This document shows positions 16,084 to 23,840 of a stretch of DNA of 64,000 bases, one piece after another; positions within the stretch are counted from its first letter, which is position 1; each line of letters starts with the position of its first letter. Made by a program: the position numbers and the translations under genes. The stretch comes from Candidatus Rokuibacteriota bacterium (GTDB lineage: Bacteria; Methylomirabilota; Methylomirabilia; Rokubacteriales; CSP1-6). The notes beneath the pieces were generated by a model. It did no database searches. It saw only the letters and a program-made list of their open reading frames with translations, and had not been told where the DNA came from. The stretch covers positions 42,675 to 106,674 of the forward strand of contig JAUSJX010000065.1 of assembly GCA_030647435.1 (NCBI GenBank), written 5' to 3'.

Positions 16084-17633
16084 GGATCTGATCATGACCC
16101 ATCCGGGAACCGTGCTGCGCGACCAGCGAGGGGTGGCCCTGCCGCTCGCCCTGATCGCGCTGCTCATTCTGACCATGCTGGTGCTGACGGTGCTCAACTT
16201 GGGCGCCGTCGAGCCGCAGATATCCAAGAACCTCTCGGACACGGCGCGGGCGCGGCACATGGCCGAGGCCGGCATCGAGTGGGCCTTCGACTGCCTCGCC
16301 GACCAGGACCTGAATGCGTTCTTCGCCGGCCCCGACGGCATCCAGGGCAACACCGACGACCAGCTGGCGACGCCGGTGGCGGGACAAAACGTGGCCGCCC
16401 GGATGGACGCCACCTTCTGTCCCAACTCGCCGCCTCCCGGTGCGCTTCCCGGCCTCACGACCTCCGCCGGCACGTTCGCGGTGACGATTCGTAACGACTC
16501 GATCGCCGCCCAAGGGCTCTACGCGGGCGACCAGATCCTGACGGGCCAGGCGATCGACGGCGGCGGCACGTACGCCGACACCAACGGCATCGTCATTCTC
16601 ATGGCGACGGGCACTTTCGGGACGGCCACGCGCCAGGTCACGGCGGTGGTAAGCCGCAACAGCTTGTCGATCAACGCCCCGGTATCCTTGCCGGGATACC
16701 AGGCCGACACCTACATGCAGACCGTCGGCAACCAGACCATCGACGGCCGCGACTGGCTCCGGACCGACAACAACAGCGCCGCCCCGGCCGGGATCGGGCC
16801 GATGCGCTTCGGGATCGCCACCCAGCCCGGCGTTCAGACGAACCTCGGCGTCACCTACGAGTCACGGGTCGAGAGCGCCTTCGACACCGTGGCCAAGCAG
16901 AACACCGTGCAGGGCAAGAGCCAGGTCGACGGCTTGCTCACCACGGGGCTGCCCGCCATCGCCCCGGACGGCTCCCTCACCCCGACCGCCATGCAGAACT
17001 TCCTCAACAAGCTGGCAGCCAACCCGGCCACGACGGTCATCCAGAGCAGCATGACCTGCCCGCTGGTCCTGACCGGCGCCGTGGGCTCGCCCAGCGCTCC
17101 GACGCTCTCGACGGCCGGCAGTGGGTGTCCGGGAAACCCGCCGATAGGGCAGACGCTCAACCTGGGCTCGCCTGCCGACCCCAAGCTCATCTACTTCCGC
17201 GGCCAGCTGGACACTTCCTCGACCTTCACGGGGCTCCGCCTCAACGGCACGGTCAGGGGCGCGGGCATCCTCGTCGTCGAGGACGGCGACCTGTCGATCA
17301 ATACCTCGGGCGGCGGTCTCAGCATCCAGGGCCGCAACGTGGACTTCTATTGGGACGGCATCGTGATCGTGACGGGGCGCTACATCGGCACCGGCTTCCG
17401 CGCCGGGAGCAACGTCGAGATCCGCGGCGCCTTCGTGGCCAACGAGGCGATCTGGAACGAGACCAACGGCTACTTTGAGTTCCTGACCCAGGCCAACACC
17501 CTGGCGCTCCGGAACAGCACCCAGAACATCAACACCGCCCTCCGGGCGGCGTACAACCAGCGCATCATCAGCTGGCGCGAGAACTGACATGCGCGACTAC
17601 TCGCTCCTCTTCGGTCTTGCCGCGCTCGGTCTG
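16042..17633 (+). repeat. Tandem duplication, copy 2 (1592 bp)
   Basis: The second copy holds the duplicated PilW tail, the second PilX-like gene and the true start of the TPR lipoprotein. It has diverged by point changes only; the first several hundred bases are nearly identical to copy 1 and the middle is more different. Confidence 0.92.
16094..17587 (+). CDS. PilX-like minor pilin protein, copy 2
   Basis: A 497-residue paralogue of the gene at 14502, identical in length. By hand count about 50 residues differ (close to 89% identity) with no gaps. The N-terminal helix is almost unchanged, whereas changes concentrate in surface-type positions: TDDDDDAPTGTG becomes TDNNSAAPAGIG, and NETVGTEANGY becomes NEAIWNETNGY. 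Both frames are intact, so both are probably still under selection, unlike a very recent copy error. It is one base from the downstream TPR lipoprotein gene and shares its operon. Confidence 0.85.
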   Translation: MTHPGTVLRDQRGVALPLALIALLILTMLVLTVLNLGAVEPQISKNLSDTARARHMAEAGIEWAFDCLADQDLNAFFAGPDGIQGNTDDQLATPVAGQNVAARMDATFCPNSPPPGALPGLTTSAGTFAVTIRNDSIAAQGLYAGDQILTGQAIDGGGTYADTNGIVILMATGTFGTATRQVTAVVSRNSLSINAPVSLPGYQADTYMQTVGNQTIDGRDWLRTDNNSAAPAGIGPMRFGIATQPGVQTNLGVTYESRVESAFDTVAKQNTVQGKSQVDGLLTTGLPAIAPDGSLTPTAMQNFLNKLAANPATTVIQSSMTCPLVLTGAVGSPSAPTLSTAGSGCPGNPPIGQTLNLGSPADPKLIYFRGQLDTSSTFTGLRLNGTVRGAGILVVEDGDLSINTSGGGLSIQGRNVDFYWDGIVIVTGRYIGTGFRAGSNVEIRGAFVANEAIWNETNGYFEFLTQANTLALRNSTQNINTALRAAYNQRIISWREN

Positions 17634-18344
17634 ATCGTCGGCTGCCAGCAGGCTCCGGCGCCCCAGCGGCCGGCCGCGACGCCGCAGGTGTCGCCGGCGG
17701 CGGTCGCGCGTGGGGAAGCCGACCAGCTCATGGAGCGCGGCGAATACGGGAAGGCGGCCGGCAAGTACCAGGATGCCGTCGCTCTCGAGCCCGACGACAT
17801 GGCGCTGCGCTTCGCCCTCGGCACCGCGTACTCCCATCTCGGCAGGCGCGCCGAGGCGGCCGAGCAGTTCCAGTGGGTGGCGAAGCGCGGCGATCCTGGC
17901 CAAGACTACCACCGCGCCGCGCGCCAGTGGCTGGTCAGCGCCGGTATGCTCCCGGACGGGCGGACCGCGTCCACGGGGACGGATGGCGCCGGCGAGAGCC
18001 AGGCGCAGCAGCCGACCAAGGGCAAGGTCGCGGGCCCTCTCGAGTGGCCCGGCGTGAACTCGCGGGAGCGGCTGATCAAGGTGCGCGTCACGCTCACCGG
18101 TGACGACGATGCCACGAAGTCCGTGAACCTCTCGCGACCATTCCGACTGGGCGAGCGCTACGAGTTCCGCGACTTGGCGCCCGGTAAGTACCGGCTCGTC
18201 GCCAAGGCCGAGGACGGCGCTCCCGCCCTGGAGTTGTGGAACCAGAACGTGACCGTCGAGGCTGGGCAGGTGACCCAGCTGCCGCTCTCGGCGACCAACA
18301 GCAAGGTCACGCCCGACCAGTTCCCGGGGCCCGCGCCGAAGTAG
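17589..18344 (+). CDS. TPR-containing lipoprotein of the pilin operon
   Basis: A 251-residue protein with a lipoprotein signal MRDYSLLFGLAALGLIVGC (Cys19 to be lipidated). Residues about 35-120 contain TPR-like helices (EADQLMERGEYGKAAGKYQD, continuing VALEPDDMALRFALGTAYSH, then AEAAEQFQWVAKRG). The C-terminal half, after a low-complexity linker, is a beta-sandwich-like domain (IKVRVTLTGDD; FRLGERYEFRDLAPGKYRLV). It could be a PilF-like accessory factor for pilus assembly by position, but it is much more divergent than PilF and the assignment is only contextual. It ends just before the promoter of the E1 alpha gene. Confidence 0.75.
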   Translation: MRDYSLLFGLAALGLIVGCQQAPAPQRPAATPQVSPAAVARGEADQLMERGEYGKAAGKYQDAVALEPDDMALRFALGTAYSHLGRRAEAAEQFQWVAKRGDPGQDYHRAARQWLVSAGMLPDGRTASTGTDGAGESQAQQPTKGKVAGPLEWPGVNSRERLIKVRVTLTGDDDATKSVNLSRPFRLGERYEFRDLAPGKYRLVAKAEDGAPALELWNQNVTVEAGQVTQLPLSATNSKVTPDQFPGPAPK

Positions 18345-18349
18345 CGAGA

Positions 18350-18378
18350 TTGCCCTTCCGGTGGGCCGGGGCTAAGAT
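18350..18378 (+). promoter_or_regulatory. Sigma-70 promoter of the E1 alpha/beta operon
   Basis: TTGCCC (18350-18355), a 17-bp spacer and TAAGAT (18373-18378) precede GTG 18387 by eight bases, so the transcript would be leaderless or nearly so. No ribosome site is seen in the gap. Confidence 0.55.
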
Positions 18379-18386
18379 CGGGCCCC

Positions 18387-19370
18387 GTGAGCCCTCGTCC
18401 CGGCCCCGATCTGCTCCTCCAGATGTACGCGACCATGCTGCGCATCCGCCGCGCCGAGGAGCGCGCGCGTGAGCTCTACGCGGCGGGGCGCATCCCGGGG
18501 TTCATCCACCTCTCGATCGGCCAGGAAGCCGTCGCCGCCGGCGTCTGCGCGCCGCTCCAGCGCGACGACTATCTGCTCTCGACCCACCGCGGCCACGGGC
18601 ACCTCATCGCCAAGGGCGGCTCGCTGCGCGGTTTCATGGCGGAGCTCTACGGCAAGGCCACCGGCTGCTGCAAGGGCAAGGGTGGCTCTATGCACATCGC
18701 CGACGCGTCCGTGGGTTACCTGGGCGCCAACGGCGTCCTGACTTCGGGCTGCGTGCTGGCGCCCGGCGTGGGGCAGTCGATCCAGATGCGCGGGACAGAC
18801 CAGGTCGCCGTGACGATCTTCGGCGACGGCGCCGCCAACCGGGGGCCCTTCCACGAGGGCGTCAACCTTGCGGCCCTGTGGAAGGTGCCGGTGGTCTTCG
18901 TCTGCGAGAACAACTTCTGGGCGTCGACGACCGCCCATGACCTGTCGACCGCCGGCGGCAGCATCGCGGCGCGGGCGGCGGGCTACGGCATCCCGGGCGC
19001 GACCGTGGACGGCAACGACGCGCTCGCCGTCTACCTTGCAATGGAAAGCGCGGTTGCTCGCGCCCGAGCCGGGGAGGGGCCGAGCCTGATCGAGGCACGC
19101 ACCGTCCGCTTCATGGGTCACTTCGAAGGCGACCCTCAGGGCTACCGCTCGCGCGGTGAGGTCGAAGGCGGCCGCCAGCGCGATCCCATCGCGCGGCTGC
19201 GGGCCCACCTCGAGGAGGCAAAGCTCCTCGACGCCGCGCACGCGGCCCGCGTGGCGGCGGCCGTCGAGGCGGAAGTCCAGGACGCCGTGGACTTCGCCGA
19301 GTCGAGCCCGCTGCCCGCGCCGGAGGACGCGCTCCAGGATCTCTTCGTCCACTATCCCTGGAGCGATTGA
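18387..19370 (+). CDS. Thiamine-dependent 2-oxoacid (or acetoin) dehydrogenase E1 alpha
   Basis: A 327-residue alpha subunit of the pyruvate/acetoin/branched-chain dehydrogenase E1 family. The ThDP-binding motif is FGDGAANRGPFHEGVNLAAL through VFVCENN, near residues 145-175. Earlier blocks HLSIGQEAVAAGVCAPL and STHRGHGHLIAKGG are characteristic. It is decarboxylase chemistry on ThDP, handing an acyl group to an E2 lipoyl protein. The beta subunit follows with a TGATG overlap; no E2 or E3 gene is in the window, so the substrate (pyruvate, acetoin or branched-chain 2-oxoacid) is open. GTG 18387 is the only start near the promoter. Confidence 0.92.
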   Translation: MSPRPGPDLLLQMYATMLRIRRAEERARELYAAGRIPGFIHLSIGQEAVAAGVCAPLQRDDYLLSTHRGHGHLIAKGGSLRGFMAELYGKATGCCKGKGGSMHIADASVGYLGANGVLTSGCVLAPGVGQSIQMRGTDQVAVTIFGDGAANRGPFHEGVNLAALWKVPVVFVCENNFWASTTAHDLSTAGGSIAARAAGYGIPGATVDGNDALAVYLAMESAVARARAGEGPSLIEARTVRFMGHFEGDPQGYRSRGEVEGGRQRDPIARLRAHLEEAKLLDAAHAARVAAAVEAEVQDAVDFAESSPLPAPEDALQDLFVHYPWSD

Positions 19371-20341
19371 TGCCGGTTCTCGATTTCGGTGACGCCCTGA
19401 ACCTCGCACTGCGCGAAGAGATGCGGCGCGACCCGCGCGTCTACTGCATCGGCGAGGACATCGTCCTCGGCGTGCCCTTCGGCGTCACCAAGGGCCTGGC
19501 CGAGGAGTTCGGCCCGGCGCGCGTCCGGAACGCCCCGATCTCCGAGGCGGCCATCGTGGGCTCGGCCATGGGCGCGGCCATCACGGGTCTCGTGCCGGTG
19601 GTGGACATGCACTTCGCCGACTTCGTTACCTGCGCGATGGACGAGGTCGCCAACCAGATCGCCAAGAGCCGCTACATGTTCGGCGGCCAGATCTCGTGCC
19701 CGCTCACGCTCCGCATGCCCTACGGAATTGGGAAGTCTGCCGGCGGGCACCATTCGAACTCCGTCGAGGCCTGGTTCGTCAACATCCCCGGCCTCAAGGT
19801 GTGCATCCCGTCCACTCCGGCGGATGCGCGCGGCCTGCTTAAGACGGCCATCCGCGATCCCGATCCCGTGCTGATCTTCGAGCACAGGGGGCTGTACCGC
19901 GTGACGGGCGAGGTGCCGGAGGCCGAGACCCTGGTGCCGCTCGGACTGGCCGATGTGAAGCGCCGCGGCATCGACGTCACCGTGATCGCGACAGCGCGCA
20001 TGGTGGGCGAGAGCCTGGCGGCGGCCGACCGGCTGGCGGGCGAGGGGATCTCGGTCGAAGTCGTCGACCCGCGGAGCCTCGTGCCGCTCGACCGCGAGGG
20101 CCTGGCCGCGTCCGTGCGGAAGACCCACCGCGTGGTCATCGCCGAGGAGGGGCCCATGCGCGGCAGCGTCGGGGCCTGGCTCGCGTGGGTGATCATGGAG
20201 GCCTGCTTCGACGACCTCGACGCGCCCATCGCGCGCGTGGCGGGCCCGAACATCCCCATTCCCTTCAGCCCGCCGCTCGAGGCCTTCGCGACTCCGGGGG
20301 CCGCGGACGTCGTCGACGCGATCCGGCGGGTCGTGAAGTAG
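19370..20341 (+). CDS. Thiamine-dependent 2-oxoacid (or acetoin) dehydrogenase E1 beta
   Basis: A 323-residue transketolase-like beta subunit. Blocks seen: VYCIGEDIVLGVPFGVTKGL, RVRNAPISEAAIVGSAMGAA, VVDMHFADFVTCAMDEVANQ, PYGIGKSAGGHHSNSVEAWF, and the C-terminal VAGPNIPIPFSPPLEAFATP. The YGIGKSAGGHHS segment is closer to acetoin and pyruvate E1 beta than to transketolases. ATG 19370 overlaps the alpha stop, implying translational coupling and 1:1 production. It ends two bases from a convergent DoxX gene within a perfect palindrome. Confidence 0.92.
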   Translation: MPVLDFGDALNLALREEMRRDPRVYCIGEDIVLGVPFGVTKGLAEEFGPARVRNAPISEAAIVGSAMGAAITGLVPVVDMHFADFVTCAMDEVANQIAKSRYMFGGQISCPLTLRMPYGIGKSAGGHHSNSVEAWFVNIPGLKVCIPSTPADARGLLKTAIRDPDPVLIFEHRGLYRVTGEVPEAETLVPLGLADVKRRGIDVTVIATARMVGESLAAADRLAGEGISVEVVDPRSLVPLDREGLAASVRKTHRVVIAEEGPMRGSVGAWLAWVIMEACFDDLDAPIARVAGPNIPIPFSPPLEAFATPGAADVVDAIRRVVK

Positions 20342-20350
20342 CGCTACTTC
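20335..20350. terminator. 16-bp palindrome holding two convergent stop codons
   Basis: GAAGTAGCGCTACTTC is a perfect palindrome; the TAG stops of the E1 beta gene (+) and the DoxX gene (-) both lie inside it. It may form a short bidirectional termination hairpin, but there is no T tract. Confidence 0.35.
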
Positions 20351-20742
20351 CGGAGCGTGAAGGCGCCCGCGCCCAGCAGCGCCTGGGCGATGGTCGCGCC
20401 CAGTAGGACGAGCACGTACTCGTAGCCGATCTTGCTGCCGAAGATGAAGAAGCCCTGCTGCAGGTGCACGAACCAGAGGGCGCCCGCAATGACCGGGATG
20501 TTCGCCAGGGCGGCCCAACGCACCAGGAGGCCCAGGATGAGCAGGATCCCGCCCAGGCCGTGCGCCACGATCAGGTACCAGACGCCGATCTCGGGTAGGG
20601 GGATGTGCATCGCGCGCTGGTACTCGACCGCCTTGGCGAGGCCCATCACGACGAGTGCCAGGTAGGCGTGGGCGATGTAAACCACGCCGAGGACCACCCG
20701 CAGCACGAGCGCGCCGTACGGCTCGAGCCCGCCTCTCCCCAC
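20344..20742 (-). CDS. DoxX-family membrane protein
   Basis: A 132-residue integral membrane protein with four hydrophobic segments (LVLRVVLGVVYIAHAYLAL; IVAHGLGGILLILGLLV; ALANIPVIAGALWFV; YVLVLLGATIAQALLGAG). The length and GLAKA...HGLGGILLILGLL pattern match the DoxX family, small quinone- or redox-linked membrane proteins of mostly unknown role. It starts at GTG 20742, with GAGAGGA upstream on the minus strand. It may be co-transcribed behind the DUF3047 gene, 28 bp away in the same direction. Confidence 0.82.
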   Translation of the reverse strand: MGRGGLEPYGALVLRVVLGVVYIAHAYLALVVMGLAKAVEYQRAMHIPLPEIGVWYLIVAHGLGGILLILGLLVRWAALANIPVIAGALWFVHLQQGFFIFGSKIGYEYVLVLLGATIAQALLGAGAFTLRK

Positions 20743-20770
20743 AGTCAGTCCTCTCTGTCCAGGTTGGCGT

Positions 20771-21442
20771 TCACGGCTTCCGGAAGAGGATCTCGCCGAC
20801 GTAGCCCTCGGCCCGCGAGCGCGTGTCGTCCGAGTCGATGCCGATGGAGAGCGCCTCGACCTTCTCCTCTGGCTCCTCGCCGTAGATCTTCTTGTAGTCT
20901 TCGCAGACGTTGCGCGTCTCCGTCACCCACTTGCCGATGTCGGCGTCGCCGGAGCGCATGACGACGTAGGTCACGAGCCCCGTCTTCTGGCTCTTGACGA
21001 TCGTCCCGGCCGGGGCGGTCGTGTCCCAGATGTAGCCGATCACGCGCGAGCGCACGGCGTTCGGGAAGCGCGGGAAGGTGACGTAGAGCTGAAGCGCCTG
21101 GTCGTCCGTCGCCTTCTTGCGGGCGTCGCCGCCCTTGGGCAGCTCCACCACCTTCCAGCGCCACTGGAGGACCTGGTAGTCCTTGCAGTCGATCTTGATG
21201 TCCTTGTTGATGGTCGAGCTGTCGCCGTTGCTGACGAGGTGGAGGACTCGGGTCGGGCTCTCGCTCACGACCTCGAACTCGTACTTGGGGTTGCCCCAGC
21301 TCTGGGTGCGCCAGCCGTTGGGCACGCCCTTCTGCCCGACCGGCGTCTTGGACCAGTCCTCGACGACGACCTGGGAGCCCTGCGCCGAGACGGCGGAAGC
21401 CGCCGCCAGCAGGAGCACGGCCAGGATCGAGCCTTTCCGCAT
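20771..21442 (-). CDS. DUF3047 exported protein
   Basis: A 223-residue protein with a signal peptide (MRKGSILAVLLLAAASAVSA, cleavage likely after AQG or VSA). The mature part contains VEDWSKTPVGQKGVPNGW, QWRWKVVELPKGGDARKKAT with the conserved DDQALQLYVTFP, GYIWDTTAP and GIDSDDTRSRAEGYVGEILF, all features of DUF3047. Function is unknown; the fold is probably a secreted carbohydrate-binding-like beta sandwich, an inference. ATG 21442 is preferred over an upstream in-frame ATG at 21454 because GAGGGAG sits five bases before it. Confidence 0.82.
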   Translation of the reverse strand: MRKGSILAVLLLAAASAVSAQGSQVVVEDWSKTPVGQKGVPNGWRTQSWGNPKYEFEVVSESPTRVLHLVSNGDSSTINKDIKIDCKDYQVLQWRWKVVELPKGGDARKKATDDQALQLYVTFPRFPNAVRSRVIGYIWDTTAPAGTIVKSQKTGLVTYVVMRSGDADIGKWVTETRNVCEDYKKIYGEEPEEKVEALSIGIDSDDTRSRAEGYVGEILFRKP

Positions 21443-21537
21443 CGTCTCCCTCATCTTCGTGAGTCTCTCACGGTCGCGCGCCGCCTCCAACTCAAGGCTG
21501 CTTGATTGCGTCGGCCCCGCGAGTATAGCCCAGCGCC

Positions 21538-21548
21538 TGTGCTACGGT
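21538..21548 (+). promoter_or_regulatory. Extended -10-like element of the S4-domain gene
   Basis: TGTGCTACGGT is an extended -10 (TRTGn plus TACGGT) ending nine bases before ATG 21558, predicting a leaderless transcript. A related CTGCTACGGT occurs at about 22004-22013, ahead of the first riboswitch. Confidence 0.4.
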
Positions 21549-21557
21549 AAGCGCGTC

Positions 21558-21923
21558 ATGCCCGATCTGCGGCTCGACAAATGGCTCTGGGCTGCGCGCT
21601 TCTTCAAGAGCAGGACGCTGGCGACCGCGGCGTGCGACGGCGGCAAGGTGGACGTCAACGACCAGGCGGCGAAGCCTTCGCGCGCCGTGCGCGAGGGCGA
21701 TCTCTTGCGCATCACGCTGCCGCGGGCGAAGAAGATCGTCCGCGTGGCGGCGCTGTCGGACCGCCGGGGCCCGGGCGCACAGGCGAAGCTCCTCTACGAG
21801 GACCTGACCCCGCCACCAGCCCCGCGCGAGGCGCGCGTCCCGCCGCCAGCGATGCGGCCGCCCGGGGCCGGCCGCCCGACGAAGCGGGAGCGCCGCCAGA
21901 TCGACCGCCTCCAGCGCTCCTGA
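21558..21923 (+). CDS. hslR: S4-domain RNA-binding protein, HslR (Hsp15)-like
   Basis: A 121-residue basic protein. The first 50 residues are an S4 RNA-binding domain (LRLDKWLWAARFFKSRTLAT, then GGKVDVNDQAAKPSRAVREG), as in Hsp15, which binds stalled 50S subunits carrying nascent chains. The C-terminal part is Pro/Arg-rich and low in complexity (PPPAPREARVPPPAMRPPGA), ending in RERRQIDRLQRS, close to the KRDRRQIDRF-type tail of HslR relatives. It is a single-gene unit with its own extended -10 element. Confidence 0.82.
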   Translation: MPDLRLDKWLWAARFFKSRTLATAACDGGKVDVNDQAAKPSRAVREGDLLRITLPRAKKIVRVAALSDRRGPGAQAKLLYEDLTPPPAPREARVPPPAMRPPGAGRPTKRERRQIDRLQRS

Positions 21924-22035
21924 CCGCTTTCGCCCGGCCTGGGCTCGGCCCGGGCCCGGGGCGACGCCGGCCGGTTGACCCGTCGCCTCGGGTCTGCTAC
22001 GGTTTCGGCGTCAACGATGTCCGGGCGGCCCGCCG

Positions 22036-22192
22036 GGTGCGGGCCCCAGGGAAGGCGGTGCGAATCCGCCGCGACCCCGTCACTGTAATCGGGGACGAAA
22101 CCCACGGCAGTGCCACTGGCCCGAGCGGTTCGGGGGCCGGGAAGGCGTGGGGAGTAGGACGATCCGAGAGCCAGGAGACCTGCCCGGGCACC
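22036..22192 (+). ncRNA. Cobalamin riboswitch upstream of cobU
   Basis: All conserved parts are present: CAGGGAAGGCGGTGCGAATC, the GTCACTGTAATCGGGG block, GCAGTGCCACTGG, GCCGGGAAGGCG, and the B12 box GAGCCAGGAGACCTGCC at 22168-22184. P1 pairs GGTGC/GGGC at 22036-22044 with GCCC/GCACC ending at 22192. The downstream CCGGTC...GACCCGG can form a hairpin with the cobU ribosome site GGGAGGA (22214-22220) in or near its loop, suggesting translational control: bound adenosylcobalamin should lower expression of cobUT-btuFCD. Confidence 0.93.
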
Positions 22193-22225
22193 ACCACTCC
22201 AACCGGTCTTCGCGGGAGGACCCGG

Positions 22226-22807
22226 GTGAGCCTCGTCCATCGCTCCGATCTCATCCTGGGAGGTGTCCGCAGCGGCAAGAGCCGCCTAGCCCTGCGGCTG
22301 GCCGCCGCGATGCCCCGGGGCTCGCGCGGCGCTTTCCTCGCCACGGCCCAGGCTCTCGACGGCGACATGGAAGCACGGATCGCGCGCCACCGCGCCGAGC
22401 GACCCGCGGGCTGGGCCACGCTCGAGGAGCCGTACGACGTGGTGGCGGCCTGCGAAAGCCTCGCGGGCAGGGTGGACGTGGTCGTCCTCGACTGCCTGAC
22501 GCTCTGGGTCGCCAACCTCCTCCTGCGGGGCGACGAAGAGAAGAGCATCCTGGCCGCGGCCGACGCGCTGGCGGATTTCCTCGCCGAGCGGCGCTTCTCG
22601 CTCATCATCGTGTCCAATGAGGTCGGCGCCGGCGTGCATCCGCCCACGGAGGTGGGCCTGCAGTTCCGCGACGCGCTCGGAAGCGTCAACCAGCGCATCG
22701 CCGCCGTCGCGGACCGCGTCAGTTACATGGTCGCGGGCCTGCCCATGGTCATCAAGGAGCTCCCACTGCCTGAGGATCACCGTGAACGTCCTCCCGAAGC
22801 TCCTTGA
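22226..22807 (+). CDS. cobU: Adenosylcobinamide kinase / adenosylcobinamide-phosphate guanylyltransferase
   Basis: A 193-residue bifunctional enzyme of the nucleotide-loop pathway, phosphorylating adenosylcobinamide and adding GMP. The P-loop LILGGVRSGKSRLALRLA lies near residues 8-25; IARHRAERPAGWATLEEP carries the guanylylation region with its conserved His; VVVLDCLTLWVANLLL and IIVSNEVGAGVHP are further signatures. GTG 22226 has GGGAGGA five bases before it. It is the first gene after the riboswitch and overlaps cobT by 26 bp. Confidence 0.95.
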   Translation: MSLVHRSDLILGGVRSGKSRLALRLAAAMPRGSRGAFLATAQALDGDMEARIARHRAERPAGWATLEEPYDVVAACESLAGRVDVVVLDCLTLWVANLLLRGDEEKSILAAADALADFLAERRFSLIIVSNEVGAGVHPPTEVGLQFRDALGSVNQRIAAVADRVSYMVAGLPMVIKELPLPEDHRERPPEAP

Positions 22808-23840
22808 CCGCATCGTGGCGCCCGACGGCGCCGCGGGGCTCCAGGCCCAGTGGGCGCTCGACCAGCTGACCAAGCCGGCGGGCAGCCTCGGCCGTCTCGA
22901 GGAGCTGGCCCGGCGGCTCAGCGAGATGTCGGGCCAGTTCCCGCCCCAGGCGCGGCGCTGCGTGATCTTCACGCTCGCGGCCGATCACGGCGTGGTCGCC
23001 GAAGGGGTCAGCGCCTACCCGCAGATCGTCACGACCCAGATGGTCGAGAACTTTCTCCAGGGCGGCGCGGCGGTCAACGTGCTGGCGCGCCACGTGGGCG
23101 CCCCCGTGGTCGTGGCCGACCTGGGCGTGGTGTCGCCGCTGCCCGCGCACCCGGGGCTCGTCAGCCGTAGAATCGGCCCCGGCACGCGCAACATGGCGAA
23201 GGGCCCGGCCATGACGCGCGAGGAGGCCTTGGCGGCGATCGAGGTGGGCATCGGGCTCGTCTACGCGGAGCGCGGCAACGGGCTCGACGTGATCGGCACG
23301 GGGGAGATGGGCATCGGCAACACCACGGCGGCGAGCGCCGTGGTGGCCGCTCTCACCGGCGCGCCGGCCGCATCGGTCACGGGGACAGGCACGGGCGTGG
23401 ACGACGAGGGGCGCCTGCGCAAGATCGCCGTCATCAAGCGGGCGCTCGCCGTCAACCGCCCCGATCCCGGCGACGGCGTCGACGTGCTGGCCAAGGTGGG
23501 CGGCTTCGAGATCGCGGGGCTCTGCGGCGTCATCCTGGCGGGCGCGGCTTGGCGTATCCCGGTCATCCTCGACGGGTTCATCGCCGGCGCCGCGGCGATG
23601 GCCGCGGTGCGCCTCAAGCCCGACGCGCGCCACTACCTCATCGCCTCCCACCGCTCCACCGAGCCCGGCCACAGCTACGTGCTGAACGCTCTCGGGCTCG
23701 AGCCGTACCTCGACCTCCAGATGCGCCTGGGCGAGGGTACGGGCTCGGCCCTCTGCATCGGTCTCGCCAAGGCCGCCACGAAGATCTTAGGCGAAATGGC
23801 GACCTTCAAGTCGGCAGGCGTGACCGAGCGCGGGTTGTGA
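22782..23840 (+). CDS. cobT: Nicotinate-nucleotide:DMB phosphoribosyltransferase
   Basis: A 352-residue enzyme making alpha-ribazole phosphate from dimethylbenzimidazole and nicotinate mononucleotide, thus setting the lower ligand of cobalamin. Motifs: TKPAGSLGRLEELARRL near residue 28, TLAADHGVVAEGVSAYP near 68, VIGTGEMGIGNTTAASAV near 170, and GEGTGSALCIGLAKAA near 310, with the catalytic Glu in LRLGEGTG. GTG 22782 has GAGG six bases upstream and lies inside the end of cobU. Its TGA overlaps the btuF start (GTGA). Confidence 0.95.
   Translation: MNVLPKLLDRIVAPDGAAGLQAQWALDQLTKPAGSLGRLEELARRLSEMSGQFPPQARRCVIFTLAADHGVVAEGVSAYPQIVTTQMVENFLQGGAAVNVLARHVGAPVVVADLGVVSPLPAHPGLVSRRIGPGTRNMAKGPAMTREEALAAIEVGIGLVYAERGNGLDVIGTGEMGIGNTTAASAVVAALTGAPAASVTGTGTGVDDEGRLRKIAVIKRALAVNRPDPGDGVDVLAKVGGFEIAGLCGVILAGAAWRIPVILDGFIAGAAAMAAVRLKPDARHYLIASHRSTEPGHSYVLNALGLEPYLDLQMRLGEGTGSALCIGLAKAATKILGEMATFKSAGVTERGL

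Noticed and set aside
21998..22240. Minus-strand protein across the first riboswitch
   Set aside because: The open frame crosses the conserved riboswitch core; the RNA element explains the conservation.
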